64,000 bases of DNA from Alphaproteobacteria bacterium (GTDB lineage Bacteria; Pseudomonadota; Alphaproteobacteria; CALKHQ01), in NCBI GenBank assembly GCA_041396705.1, contig JAWKYB010000010.1, forward strand, positions 1 to 64,000, given 5' to 3'. The notes beneath the pieces were generated by a model. The model did no database searches. It was not told where the DNA came from and was given only the letters and a program-made list of their open reading frames with translations. Made by a program: the position numbers and the translations under genes. Below, one piece after another: positions 34,047 through 44,331 of the stretch. Within the stretch, counting starts at the first letter, position 1. Every line of letters begins with the position of its first letter.

Positions 34047-35363
34047 TCATGGCGCGTGCCCGTCGGTGCGTTCCAGGTTGTCGCGCACCCGGTCCTGCAG
34101 GGCGGCGATGTCGATCTGGTGGACGCTGCCGCTGCCGGCGAGGTCGAGCGCGTGGGCGGCGGCTGTGCCCATGGCGATGCACGGGCCCATCACCCGCACG
34201 CTCGACAGCGCCGCCGGGTCGCCGTCGATGCAGCGGCCGACGGCGACCATGTTGTCGGCCTCCGGCGCGATCATCGCCGCGAACGGCACATAGTGCACGT
34301 GGTCCTCGTCGAACGTCTCCCAGACATAGCCCTCGGCGGTGTTGTGCAGCTCCAGCGGCCAGGCGGTCCGCGCGATGGCGTCGTCATAGCGCCGGCCGGC
34401 GCGCACCTCTGCGGTGGTGATCTGGTGGCGGGCCTTGATCCAGCGGGTCTGGCGGATGCCGGGGAAGCCGTAGCTGCGCACCGCGATGTCGCCGAACGCG
34501 GCGGGGAATTCGGCGCGCAGGAAGGCGACCGCCAGGTCGGCCTGCGCCTTGCCGAGCAGGCCGACCCGCGACGCCGCCAGCGGGTCCAGCGGCGTCTCCA
34601 CGTGGGTCATGTTCATCACCGCGGTGCGCCGGCCGGGGAAGTAGAAGGCGATGCCGTTGCGCCGGACCAGGCCGTAGTCGCGGCCCTTGTCGGCGATGCG
34701 GGCCGCCAGCGCGTCGCGGCTCGGCACGTGGGCCTCGTGGATGTTCTCGACCACGATCTGCTGCGAGCCGTAGATCGGCCCGCCGGCCGGCTCGCGGCAC
34801 TCCAGCCCGGCCTGCCAGGCCAGCGCCGCGTCGCCGCTGGCGTCGACGAAGGCGGTCGCGGTCACGGCGACGTCGCCGTAGCGGGTGGCCAGCCCGATCC
34901 TCTCGAGCCGGCGGCCGCTGCGCTCTACCGTGCGCAGCACGGCGCCGACCACGATTGCGATCCCGGCGTCGAGCACCGCGCGCTCGACCCAGCGCGACAG
35001 CGCCACCTCGTTGTAGTGCACTACCGTGGTCATCGGGCCGTGCCGGAAATACAGCGCGCCCTCGGCGTCGAGGTCGGCCAGGATGCGGTCGGCGAGGTGG
35101 AAGGTGAAGCGGTGGCCGTGGGTGCCGTTGCGGTAGAGCCCGCAGAAGGTGCCGATGATCGAGTTGACCGCCTGGCCGCCCAGCGCCGGGAAGCCGTCGA
35201 CCAGCGCGACCCGCTTGCCCAGCGCGGCGGCCTCCAGCGCGGTCGCGACGCCGGCGATGCCGGCGCCGACCACGCAGATGTCGGCCTCGACCGTCCGCGG
35301 CGGCTGCGCACTGTCGCGGCGAACGATCCGGGTGGCGGGATCGAGCGGGGCGCCGAACGACAT
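34047..35363 (-). CDS. FAD-dependent oxidoreductase
   Basis: A 438-aa flavoprotein of the FAD-dependent oxidoreductase (FAD_oxidored) group. The FAD-binding beta-alpha-beta motif is CVVGAGIAGVATALEAA, near residue 30, followed by GGQAVNSIIGTFCGLY. The C-terminal part has VAVGRCIDGDPAALSSVRVMG, typical of this group, which often oxidises or isomerises carbon skeletons in catabolic clusters. ATG 35363 shares a base with the stop of the dehydratase reading frame (TGATG). The chemistry and substrate are unknown. Confidence 0.85.
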   Translation of the reverse strand: MSFGAPLDPATRIVRRDSAQPPRTVEADICVVGAGIAGVATALEAAALGKRVALVDGFPALGGQAVNSIIGTFCGLYRNGTHGHRFTFHLADRILADLDAEGALYFRHGPMTTVVHYNEVALSRWVERAVLDAGIAIVVGAVLRTVERSGRRLERIGLATRYGDVAVTATAFVDASGDAALAWQAGLECREPAGGPIYGSQQIVVENIHEAHVPSRDALAARIADKGRDYGLVRRNGIAFYFPGRRTAVMNMTHVETPLDPLAASRVGLLGKAQADLAVAFLRAEFPAAFGDIAVRSYGFPGIRQTRWIKARHQITTAEVRAGRRYDDAIARTAWPLELHNTAEGYVWETFDEDHVHYVPFAAMIAPEADNMVAVGRCIDGDPAALSSVRVMGPCIAMGTAAAHALDLAGSGSVHQIDIAALQDRVRDNLERTDGHAP

Positions 35364-37062
35364 CAGCCTTCCTTTCCGTCCGGGTCGAAAAGCACCGCGC
35401 CGCGCGCCAGCGGCGACACGGTGCGCTGGTAGATCGACAGCCAGCCGCTGTCGCGCGCCGGCGGACGCGGGGCCAGCACGGCGCGCGGCGGTCCAGCTCG
35501 GCCGCCTCGACCTCCAGGTCCAGGCGTTTCGCGGTCACGTCGATGGCGATGCGGTCGCCGTCGCGGACCAGCGCCAGCGGACCGCCGTCGGCCGCCTCCG
35601 GCGTCACCTCGCCGACCACGAGCCCGCGGTTGACCAGGCCGGAGAGCTGGCCGTCGGTGACCACGGCGACGTCGGTGTCGAGGCGCGCGCCCTCGATGGC
35701 GAAGACCAGCCGCGACGCGCCGCCCATGCCGGGCCCGCCGCGCACGCCCTGGCCGCGCAGCACCACCACGTCGCCGGCCCGGATCCGGCCGTCGGACAGC
35801 GCCGCCTCGGCTTCGACAGGGTCGTCGAACACCCGCGCCGGACCGGCGAAGGCCAGGCTGCGGTCGGGCGTGCGCAGGCCGACCTTGACGATGCCGCAAC
35901 CCGGCGCCAGCGAGCCGCGCACCAGCACGATCGCCGGCTCGGTCGCGAACGGCCGGTCGAGCGGGCGGATCACGGCGTCGTCGGCGACGGCGAAGCCTTC
36001 CAGGTTGGCGCCGACCGTCGTACCGGACACCGTCAGCGCGCTGCGGTCGAGCAGCGGCTCCAGCCGTTTCATCACCGCGCGCGCACCCCCGGCCGCCTCG
36101 AACGCCTCGATCGACGCCGTGCCGATCGGGCGCACGGCGCTGAGCACCGGCACGGACGCGCCGAGGCGGTCGAACAGGGCGTAGACGTCGACATCGGTCC
36201 CGGCCTCCACCGCGATCGCCTGCAGGTGCTTGATGCAGTTGATCGAGCCGGCCTGGGCCAGCACCACCGCGGCGGCATTGGCGAAGGCGCCGACGGTCAT
36301 GATCCGGCGCGGCCGCAGATCCTGCCAGACCATGTCGACGATGCGCCGGCCGCTCTGGCGGGCGAGGGCGAACATCCGCTCACTGTTGGCGGCCACCGGT
36401 GCGGCGCCGGGCAAGGCCATGCCCAGCGCTTCGCAGGCCGCATGCATCGAGTTTGCGGTGCCCATGCCGGAGCAGACGCCGGGCGAGCGGATCGCCGCCT
36501 CGCTCATCGCCTCCAGCGTCGCGAACGACGTGCGGCCCTGGGCGTGCCAGCCGGCGTGGCGGAACACCTCCTCGATGTCGACGTGGCCGCCGTCGAGGGT
36601 GCCGCTCTGCTGGTAGCCGCAGATCACCACGATGGTCGGGATGTCGATGCGCGCCGCGGCGATCAGCTGGCCGGGCAGGGTCTTGTCGCAGGAGGCGAGG
36701 CAGACCATGCCGTCCAGCATCGGGCCCTCGACCTGCAGCTCGATGTCGTTGGCGATCAGGTCGCGGCTGGGCAGGATGAAGGTTGCCCGCCGGCCGGGCG
36801 ACAGGATGAAGTCGCTGGGCGCGGTGGTGCGGATCTCGAACGGCAGCCCGCCGGCTTCGCGCACGGCGGCCTTTACCGCGGCCGCGACCCCGTCCAGGTG
36901 TGCGAAACAGATCGCGATCTCCGACGAGGTGTTGACCACGGCGATCTTCGGCCTGGCCATGTCCTCGTCGGTCAGCCCGAGCGCGCGCCATTGCGCCCGC
37001 CGCACCGCCCAGCGCGAGGTCCCGGGCGGGAAGTTGCTGCGCAGCGCGCGCATGCCGGCCAC
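35363..37062 (-). pseudogene. IlvD/Edd-type dehydratase, frameshifted near the C-terminus
   Basis: This is an Fe-S dehydratase of the dihydroxy-acid/sugar-acid family. SSEIAICFAHL, CLASCDKTLPGQ (cluster Cys), GVCSGMGTANSM and RGGPGMGGASRLVFAIEG are intact over about 520 residues. Near 35481-35493 the frame carrying the body diverges from the family end and would run on through the FAD gene to 34384. The expected tail (AVLAPRPPARDSGWLSIYQ and on) lies in the neighbouring frame and stops at 35363, touching the FAD gene start. One base appears to be missing, by mutation or sequencing error. The start is GTG 37062 or ATG 37053. Family members dehydrate dihydroxy acids or aldonates. Confidence 0.78.
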
Positions 37063-37064
37063 GG

Positions 37065-38660
37065 TCAGCGTGCCTCCGTGACGATCATGTCGGCAGCCTT
37101 TTCGGCGATCATCATGGTCGGCGCGTTGGTGTTGGCGGAGGGCACCGTCGGCATCACCGAGGCGTCGACCACGCGCAGGCCGTCGAGGCCGTGTACGCGC
37201 AGCTGCGGGTCGACCACAGCGCCGGCGTCGGTGCCCATGCGGCAGGTGCCGACGGGATGGAAGATGGTCGTGGCGGTGGCGCGGACGGCGGCCAGGATCG
37301 CATCGTCGGCCGTTGCCGCCGGCCCGGGGGTCACCTCCTGCGGCGCAAGCGCCGCCAGGGCGCGCGCGGCCATCAGCGCGCGGGCGTGGCGCACCGCCGC
37401 CAGCATCGTCCGCCGGTCCTCCTCCGCCGCCAGGTAGTTGGCGCGGATCGCCGGCGGGTCGGCCGGATCGGCGCTGCGGATATGAATGCTGCCGCGGCTT
37501 TCGGGCCGCAGCTGGCAGACCGACAGCGTGACGCCGGGGAACGGATGCGGCGTGCCGCCGATGCGGTCGGCGCTGTACGGCACCAGGTGGTATTGCAGGT
37601 CGGGCCAGCCGCGGCGCGGGTCGCTGCGGGCGAAGATGCCGAGCGGCGCCGGCGCGCCGGCCAGCGGGCCGCTCCGGGTCAACGCGTATTGCAGCGCCAG
37701 GCCGACGCGCCCCGGCCGGCTGCCGGCGCGCTGGTTCAGCGTGCGCACGCCGTTCAGGCGATAGACCAGCCGCGCCTGCAGGTGGTCCTGCAGGTTGGCG
37801 CCGACCCCGGGCAAGGCGTGGCGCACGGCGATGCCGGCGGCGGCCAGCACGGCCGGGTCGCCGATGCCGGACAGCTCCAGGATCTGCGGCGAGTGCACCA
37901 CGCCCGCCGCCAGCAGCACCGCACGCGCCGCATCGGCCGTCCGCTCGGCGCCGTCGCGGCGATAGCGCACGCCCGTGACGCGGCGCCCGTCGAGCACGAG
38001 CCCGGTGGTCTGCGCCGCAGTGAGGATCCGCAGGTTGGGCCGGCCGCGCGCGGGTGCCAGGAAGGCAGCGGCGCTGCAGCGGCGGCCACGCCGCTGGGTG
38101 GCGTGATAGGGGCCGACGCCCTCGGTCTCGCCGGCGTTGAAGTCGTCGTTTTGCGGCAGGCCGGTTTCGCGCGCCGCCGCGGCGAACGCATCGAGGAAGG
38201 GCCAGTGCACGCGCTGCCGCTCGACGCGCAGCGGCCCGCCGGCGCCGTGGGTGGCGGAAGCGCCGTCCTGGAAATCCTCGGAGCGCTTGAAGTAGGGCAG
38301 CACGCCGTTCCAGTCCCAGCCGGTGCAGCCGAGCTGGCGCCAGCCGTCATAGTCGCGGGCGTGGCCGCGGGTGTAGATCATGCCGTTGATGGCGGAGGAG
38401 CCGCCGGGGCCCTTGCCGCGCGGGAACGGGATCCGCCGTCCGTCCAACTGCGGCTCCGGCTCGGTGGTCAGGCACCAGTCGGTGCGCGGGTTGCCGATGG
38501 TCCTGGCATAGCCGGCCGGGATGTGCAGCCAGACGGTGCGGGCCGGTTCGCCCGCCTCCAGCAGCAGCACCCGGTTGCGCCGGTCGGCGCTCAGCCGGTT
38601 GGCGAGCACGCACCCGGCCGAGCCGGCGCCGACGACGATGTAGTCCCAGGGATCGGGCAT
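37065..38660 (-). CDS. GMC-family FAD alcohol dehydrogenase
   Basis: A 531-aa glucose-methanol-choline oxidoreductase. It has the FAD motif YIVVGAGSAGCVLANRLS at the N-terminus, the GMC signature GKGPGGSSAINGMIYTRG, the second signature VVHSPQILELSGIGD, and the C-terminal FHPVGTCRMG with the catalytic His, ending in NTNAPTMMIAEKAADMI. Bacterial members oxidise choline, long-chain or polyol alcohols to aldehydes. It stops 3 bp before the dehydratase start, so both belong to one operon, where alcohol oxidation would precede dehydration. Confidence 0.93.
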   Translation of the reverse strand: MPDPWDYIVVGAGSAGCVLANRLSADRRNRVLLLEAGEPARTVWLHIPAGYARTIGNPRTDWCLTTEPEPQLDGRRIPFPRGKGPGGSSAINGMIYTRGHARDYDGWRQLGCTGWDWNGVLPYFKRSEDFQDGASATHGAGGPLRVERQRVHWPFLDAFAAAARETGLPQNDDFNAGETEGVGPYHATQRRGRRCSAAAFLAPARGRPNLRILTAAQTTGLVLDGRRVTGVRYRRDGAERTADAARAVLLAAGVVHSPQILELSGIGDPAVLAAAGIAVRHALPGVGANLQDHLQARLVYRLNGVRTLNQRAGSRPGRVGLALQYALTRSGPLAGAPAPLGIFARSDPRRGWPDLQYHLVPYSADRIGGTPHPFPGVTLSVCQLRPESRGSIHIRSADPADPPAIRANYLAAEEDRRTMLAAVRHARALMAARALAALAPQEVTPGPAATADDAILAAVRATATTIFHPVGTCRMGTDAGAVVDPQLRVHGLDGLRVVDASVMPTVPSANTNAPTMMIAEKAADMIVTEAR

Positions 38661-38682
38661 GGCGGTGCGGCAGCGCCCGGCC

Positions 38683-39507
38683 TCACGGGCAGGGCTTGGT
38701 CTCCATGGTCAGGCCGGCGGGCTTGATCAGCATCGACACGTCGCCATGCGCGCCGTCGGCGCAGATCACGGCAAGGTCGATGGACAGACCCTCCTCCTCG
38801 TAGGCCGACGGGTATTCGGCATTGAACACCGGCTTGCCGGCCGCGCTGAACGCCGCGCCGCTGTCGCAGAAATCCCACAGCACGCATTCCTCCATCAGAT
38901 AGCCGGCGAACCAGGGCTCCAGCTCGGCTGCCAGGTCGGGTGCGTTCTTCAGGATCGGCGCCAGGCCGGCACGGCGCGCCGCCTCGGCCAGCGCCTGGGC
39001 GAAGGCCCGCGAATCCTCCGGCGTGGCGTCGAAGCCGGTTTCGTTGTCGAACGCGTCGACATTGTCGAACTCGACCATGTCGAAACCCTTCTCTGCGCAC
39101 AGGGCGAGGCGGGCCTCGACCAGCGGCATCAGCCGGTCGAGCGCGCGCGGGTTCAGCCAGCGTTCGCCGGCCCAGTCGTCATAGGCGGCACCGATCAGCG
39201 GCGCCTCGCCGGCGGCGCCGGCGGCGGCGTCGGCGGCCTCGTAGGCGTCGAGGTCGGGCCGCCAGTCCTCGACGGTGCCGGCGCTGACATAGCACCAGAC
39301 GTGCATGCCCGCCTTGCGCAGCGCCGCGACGGCGGCGGCATCGACATCGAAGGCATCGAGACCGACATAGTCGAGCCGCCGGTCGATCAGAGTCGCCACG
39401 TCCACGTCGGCGCCGATCACCCAGTCCCAGCGCGGCAACGGCATTTCGCGGGCACCGGCGGCGGTCGCCCCGACGGCCAGGATCGCAACGGCACACATGC
39501 TTCGCAT
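38683..39507 (-). CDS. GH114-like secreted glycosidase
   Basis: A 274-aa protein with a 19-residue signal peptide and a TIM-barrel domain of the endo-alpha-1,4-polygalactosaminidase (GH114-like) family. Marks are the conserved YVSAGTVEDWRPD, the acidic KGFDMVEFDNVDAFDN strand and PILKNAPDLA. The barrel is complete. It starts at ATG 39507 behind GAGGAG. It lies inside the catabolic operon between the ABC ATPase and the GMC enzyme, which suggests that the island's substrate may be released from a glycan or glycoconjugate, although the family is also found in unrelated contexts. Confidence 0.78.
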   Translation of the reverse strand: MRSMCAVAILAVGATAAGAREMPLPRWDWVIGADVDVATLIDRRLDYVGLDAFDVDAAAVAALRKAGMHVWCYVSAGTVEDWRPDLDAYEAADAAAGAAGEAPLIGAAYDDWAGERWLNPRALDRLMPLVEARLALCAEKGFDMVEFDNVDAFDNETGFDATPEDSRAFAQALAEAARRAGLAPILKNAPDLAAELEPWFAGYLMEECVLWDFCDSGAAFSAAGKPVFNAEYPSAYEEEGLSIDLAVICADGAHGDVSMLIKPAGLTMETKPCP

Positions 39508-39564
39508 TCCGGTCTCCTCATCGATGGCGACCGCCGGCCCGCTGGGGGTGCCGGCCGGGCCGAC

Positions 39565-40274
<710 letters not shown>

Positions 40275-40278
<4 letters not shown>

Positions 40279-41030
40279 GCGACGCTCCGGCCGAGGTAGA
40301 CCGCGCGCACCTCGGCGTCGGCGGCGATGGCGGCCGGCACGTCGCGGCGCAGCACCGCGCCCTGCACCAGCACGATGATCTCGGCGGCGAAGCGGAACAC
40401 CAGGTCCATGTCGTGTTCGATGATCAGGATCGCGATCTGTGCCGGCAGCCGCTCCAGCGCATCGTGGATGATGTGGGTCTCGGCCGACGGCACGCCGGCA
40501 CCGGGCTCGTCGAGCAGCAGCACGCGCGGCTTCAGCGCCAGCGCGATCGCGATTTCCAGCAGCCGCTGGCGGCCATAGGGGAGTTCCGAGACCAGCCGGC
40601 CGGCGGTGTCGGAAAGGCCGGTCTCGGCCAGGTAGTGCGCGGCCTCGTCCATGCACCGCCGCCATTGCGGGCCATAGCGCAGCATCCGCCATGCCACCCG
40701 CTCGCGCTCGGCCACCGCGACGGCGACGTTCTGGATCACCGTGTTCTCGAGCAGCAGCTTGTTGATCTGGTGGGTGCGGACCAGCCCGCGATGCACCCGC
40801 GTCTCCGGCTTCAGCCCCTCGATGCGCGTGCCGGCCAGCGCGATGGTGCCGGCATCCGGCCTGATCGTGCCGGTCAGCAGGTTGACCAGCGTGGTCTTGC
40901 CGGCGCCGTTCGGCCCGATCAGGCCGACGCGCGCGCCGGCATGCAGGTCGAAGGCGATGTTCTGGGCGACCTTCAGCGCGCCGAAGCTCTTGTTCAGCCC
41001 GCGCACCTGCAGCACCGCCTCAGCCGACAT
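40275..41030 (-). CDS. livG: Branched-chain-type ABC transporter ATPase LivG
   Basis: A 251-aa ATPase with Walker A (GPNGAGKTT), the LivG-type signature LPYGRQRLLE in place of LSGGQ, Walker B (LLLDEPGAGV) and IIEHDMDLVF. It overlaps the end of livM by 11 bp, so translation is coupled along the operon. Confidence 0.92.
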
Positions 41031-42024
41031 GGCCGGTGTCCTTGGGCCGGGACGGCCGCATCAGCCGGGCATGGGCGCGGTCGACCAGGCTGATCAGCCC
41101 GCCCTCCAGGAACAGCACCACCGCGATCAGCATGCCGCCGACGACGAACATCCAGTAGGCCGGGTCGATCTTGGCGGCGAAATCCTGCACAACCACGAAG
41201 ATGGCGGCGCCGATGAAGGCGCCGTAGATGCGTCGCGTGCCGCCCAGCACCAGCATCACCGCGACGATGCCGGAGATGTGGACGCTGAGCGTGGTCAGCC
41301 CGACGAAGCGGGTGGCCTGGGCCGACAGCGCGCCGGCGGTGCCGGCCATCGCGGCCGACAGGGTGTAGACCGCGACCAGCCGCCACCAGACCGGCGTGCC
41401 GATCGCCCGCATCCGCGCCGGGTTCTGGCGGATGCCGTCCAGAGAGCGCCCGAACGGCGAGTGCACCACCCGCCAGGCGACGGCCAGCCAGGCCAGCAGC
41501 ACGACCGCGGTGTAGATATAGGCGGTGCGGCCCCACAGCCCGAAGTTGAACAGGCCGAGCAGCGGGTCGATGGCGATGCTGAGCCCGTCGTCGCCGCCGG
41601 TCAGCGCGCGGGCCTGGTTGGCCGCCTCGTAGACCAGCGACAGGATGGCGAGCGTCAACATCAGCAGGGTGACGCCGCTGGTGTGCAGGATCGCCACGCC
41701 GGTGGCGAAGCCGACCGCGGCGGTCAGCGCCGTCGCCGCCGCCAGGCCGAACAGCGGGTCGGCCCAGACCGTGGTCGCCAGGATGCCGGCAGCATAGGCG
41801 CCGAAGCCGAAGAAGGCGGCGTGGCCGAGGGTGACGATGCCGGCATAGCCGAGCGCCAGGTCAAGCGAGACGGCGAACAGCACCATGATCAGTACGTTGG
41901 TGCCCAGGCTGAGATAGCCGCCGGCGGTGAAGTAGACCACGACCACCAGCAGCCAGGGCAGGGCGTGACCTGCCAGCGCCGGCCAGCGCGGGCCGCGCGC
42001 GCCCTCCTGCGCCGGCGCGCTCAT
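41020..42024 (-). CDS. livM: Branched-chain-type ABC permease LivM
   Basis: A 334-aa permease with eight or more hydrophobic segments and the family marks SLDLALGYAGIVTLGHAAFFGFGAY and SPFGRSLDGIRQNPARMRAIG. The C-terminal part LGGTRRIYGAFIGAAIF is the usual coupling region. Its ATG overlaps the livH stop by four bases (ATGA). The longer open frame reaching 44322 is a shadow crossing livH and the binding protein. Confidence 0.9.
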   Translation of the reverse strand: MSAPAQEGARGPRWPALAGHALPWLLVVVVYFTAGGYLSLGTNVLIMVLFAVSLDLALGYAGIVTLGHAAFFGFGAYAAGILATTVWADPLFGLAAATALTAAVGFATGVAILHTSGVTLLMLTLAILSLVYEAANQARALTGGDDGLSIAIDPLLGLFNFGLWGRTAYIYTAVVLLAWLAVAWRVVHSPFGRSLDGIRQNPARMRAIGTPVWWRLVAVYTLSAAMAGTAGALSAQATRFVGLTTLSVHISGIVAVMLVLGGTRRIYGAFIGAAIFVVVQDFAAKIDPAYWMFVVGGMLIAVVLFLEGGLISLVDRAHARLMRPSRPKDTGHVG

Positions 42025-42887
42025 GCCACCGCCTTCGGCGGCAGCAGGCCGCGCGGGCGCGCCAGCAGCAGCACGATCACCGCCGCGTAGAGCAGGAAGG
42101 ACGAGACCTCCGGGATGAAGTACTTGCCGGCGGTGTCGATGATGCCGAGGGCGATGGCGGCGACGAACGAGCCCTTGAAGCTGCCTTCGCCGCCGACGAT
42201 CACGACGATCAGGAAGGTCACCAGGTAGCGCAGCGGATAGGCCGCCTCCAGCGTCATCATCTCGGCGCCGAGCGCCCCGCCCAGCCCGGCAAGCGCGCTG
42301 CCGCCTACGAAGGTCAGGGTGAACAGCCGGCGCACGTCGATGCCGACCGCCTGGGCGATGCGCGGGTTGTCGACCGCGGCACGCAGGCGCGCGCCGAACA
42401 GCGTGCGGTCGATCAGCAGCCAAAGGCCGACGGCCAGCGCCAGGCCGACGGCGATCAGGAACAGCCGATATGCCGGATAGAAGCGGAAGCCGAGGTCGAC
42501 CGGCTCGGTCAGGAACGCCGGCACGCCGACGGTGGTGTAGTTGGTGCCGAAGGCCAGCGTCACCGCGGCGATGGACACGAACACCAGGCCGATGGTCAGC
42601 AGCACCTGGGCCAGCTCGCCCTTGCGGTAGAGCGGGCGGTAGACGGTGACCTCCGCCAAGCCGCCGGCGACGGCCGCCGCCGCCGCGCCGCCCAGCGCGG
42701 CGAGGAAGAAGTGCACGCCCGCGCCGGTCAGCATCGCGGCGACGAAGCCGCCGATCATGGCGAACACGCCGTGCGCGAGGTTGACGATGCGCATCAGCCC
42801 CATGGTCACGGTCAGGCCGACAGAGATGATGAACAGGATCATCCCGTAGGCCAGGCCGTCGAGCAGCAGGGTCAGAACCAGCGACAT
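42021..42887 (-). CDS. livH: Branched-chain-type ABC permease LivH
   Basis: A 288-aa permease with the LivH start (LLLDGLAYGMILFIISVGLTVTMGLMRIVNLAHG) and the GTNYTTVGVPAFL and GLGGALGAEMMTLEAAYP segments. It pairs with LivM to form the channel of the HAAT-type importer. Confidence 0.92.
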   Translation of the reverse strand: MSLVLTLLLDGLAYGMILFIISVGLTVTMGLMRIVNLAHGVFAMIGGFVAAMLTGAGVHFFLAALGGAAAAAVAGGLAEVTVYRPLYRKGELAQVLLTIGLVFVSIAAVTLAFGTNYTTVGVPAFLTEPVDLGFRFYPAYRLFLIAVGLALAVGLWLLIDRTLFGARLRAAVDNPRIAQAVGIDVRRLFTLTFVGGSALAGLGGALGAEMMTLEAAYPLRYLVTFLIVVIVGGEGSFKGSFVAAIALGIIDTAGKYFIPEVSSFLLYAAVIVLLLARPRGLLPPKAVA

Positions 42888-43002
42888 CTGGATGACAGTC
42901 TAGCGTTTGCGGCGCCGGGCCGCACGCGCGCGGCGGTCGCCCGGCGGGATCGTCGCCGGGCCCAGCCCGCAGACCGCGTGCGGCGCGCGCGCCGGCAAGG
43001 GG

Positions 43003-43025
43003 ATGCCCGGCGCTAGGCCGGGCAT
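43003..43025 (-). terminator. Hairpin between livK-type gene and livH
   Basis: ATGCCCGGC (43003-43011) pairs with GCCGGGCAT (43017-43025) around a five-base loop. It is placed after the binding-protein gene and before livH on the same strand, where partial termination commonly makes binding protein more abundant than the membrane parts. Confidence 0.55.
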
Positions 43026-43058
43026 GGCTCGGTCGAAGGCGACAACGCGTAGCGCGCG

Positions 43059-44237
43059 CTATTCGGGGTTGTCGTCCTTCCAGGGGTCGCGCACGTTCTC
43101 GACCACGCCGATGGTCTCGTTGACCAGCCGGCCGTCGTCGGTCTGAACCACCTCGCGGATGTACATGTTCTGGATGATGTCGCGGGTCTCCGCGTCGATC
43201 GTCACCGGGCCGCGCGGGCTGGCGAAGGAGCGCCCGCGCATGAAGTCGATATAGGCCTGGCCGTCGGCATCGGGGCCCAACTCCGCTACCGCGTCGTAGA
43301 TCAGGCGCATGCCGTCCCAGGCGCCGACCGAGGCGATGTCGGGCAGGTAATCCGGGCCGTAGAGATCGTGCAGCACCTGCAGGAAGGCCTGGTTCTCGGA
43401 GTTGTCGAGTTCGGTGCCGTAGGTGTTCGAGGTGATGGCGCCGAGCGCGGAGTCGCCGATCGCGCCCAGATAGACCTCCTGGGTCTCGCCAGTGCCGAAC
43501 AGCGCGATGCCGGCCGCCTTCAGGCCGCGTTCGTCCCAGCCGTTGATCACGCCGATCGACGGCGGGCCGGCCGGCATGAACACGAACAGTCCGTCCGGCG
43601 CTTCCTGCAGCACGCGCTCCAGGAACGGCGCGAAGTCGGTGGTCGCCAGCGGCACGCGCACGCTGTCGACGATCTCGCCGCCCGCCGCGGTGAACGTCTT
43701 GATGAACTGGCCCTCGGCGTCGTGGCCCGGGCCGTAGTCGGCGACCAGGGTGTAGACCCGCTTGTAGCCGTTGTCGGCGGCCCACTGCGCCATCGGCGCG
43801 GTCTGCTGCGGCAGCGTCATGCTGGCGCGGACGTAGAGGTCGGACTGGCGCACGATGCTGGCGGTGGCCGCATTCATGATCACGGTCGGGATCTCCGCCT
43901 CGGTGATCAGGTCGGCGACCGCCAGCGCGTTGGGCGTGAAGGCGAAGCCGGCCAGGAACCGCACCTCCTCGCGCAGGATCAGCTCCTCGGCGAGCTGGCG
44001 CGCCTTGGCCGGGTCGGGGCCGCCGGAGTCGCGGTAGATCACCTCGATGGTGGTGCCGTCGACCTCGGTGCCGTTGACCGACTGGAACGCCTCGACAGCC
44101 TTCTGGAACTGGTCGCCCCAGATGGCGAAGGCGCCGGAGAAGGGCGCGATCAGGCCGACCTTGATGGTATCGGCCAGCGCGGCCGTGGGCACCGCCAGCG
44201 CGGCCGCCACGGCGACGGCGCGAATCAACCCGTTCAT
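43059..44237 (-). CDS. Branched-chain-type ABC substrate-binding protein
   Basis: A 392-aa periplasmic binding protein of the Leu/Ile/Val (type I) fold. The signal peptide covers residues 1-22 (AALADT cleavage), followed by IKVGLIAPFSGAFAIWGDQF, the usual first strand. Such proteins bind amino acids, amides, urea, aromatic acids or other small compounds. The catabolic neighbours here suggest that the ligand is not a plain amino acid. ATG 44237 has GGGAGG before it. It is the first gene of the importer after the VanB-type reductase, 94 bp downstream of it. Confidence 0.9.
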   Translation of the reverse strand: MNGLIRAVAVAAALAVPTAALADTIKVGLIAPFSGAFAIWGDQFQKAVEAFQSVNGTEVDGTTIEVIYRDSGGPDPAKARQLAEELILREEVRFLAGFAFTPNALAVADLITEAEIPTVIMNAATASIVRQSDLYVRASMTLPQQTAPMAQWAADNGYKRVYTLVADYGPGHDAEGQFIKTFTAAGGEIVDSVRVPLATTDFAPFLERVLQEAPDGLFVFMPAGPPSIGVINGWDERGLKAAGIALFGTGETQEVYLGAIGDSALGAITSNTYGTELDNSENQAFLQVLHDLYGPDYLPDIASVGAWDGMRLIYDAVAELGPDADGQAYIDFMRGRSFASPRGPVTIDAETRDIIQNMYIREVVQTDDGRLVNETIGVVENVRDPWKDDNPE

Positions 44238-44331
44238 GCTCTCGATCCTCCCTGCACCACCCGTTCCAGCGGGTGGGTTGCCGAATTCTCCGTGCCTGTG
44301 CGCACCGGGTCGCCGGCCGCACCGACCCAGG

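Noticed and set aside
34384..35480. C-terminal extension of the dehydratase through the FAD gene
   Set aside because: The sequence is Arg/Pro-rich and out of frame with a clearly real FAD gene, so it is treated as run-on after a frameshift.
41020..44322. 1100-aa fused ORF including livM
   Set aside because: Only the last 334 residues are LivM; the rest is out-of-frame reading of livH and the binding-protein gene.
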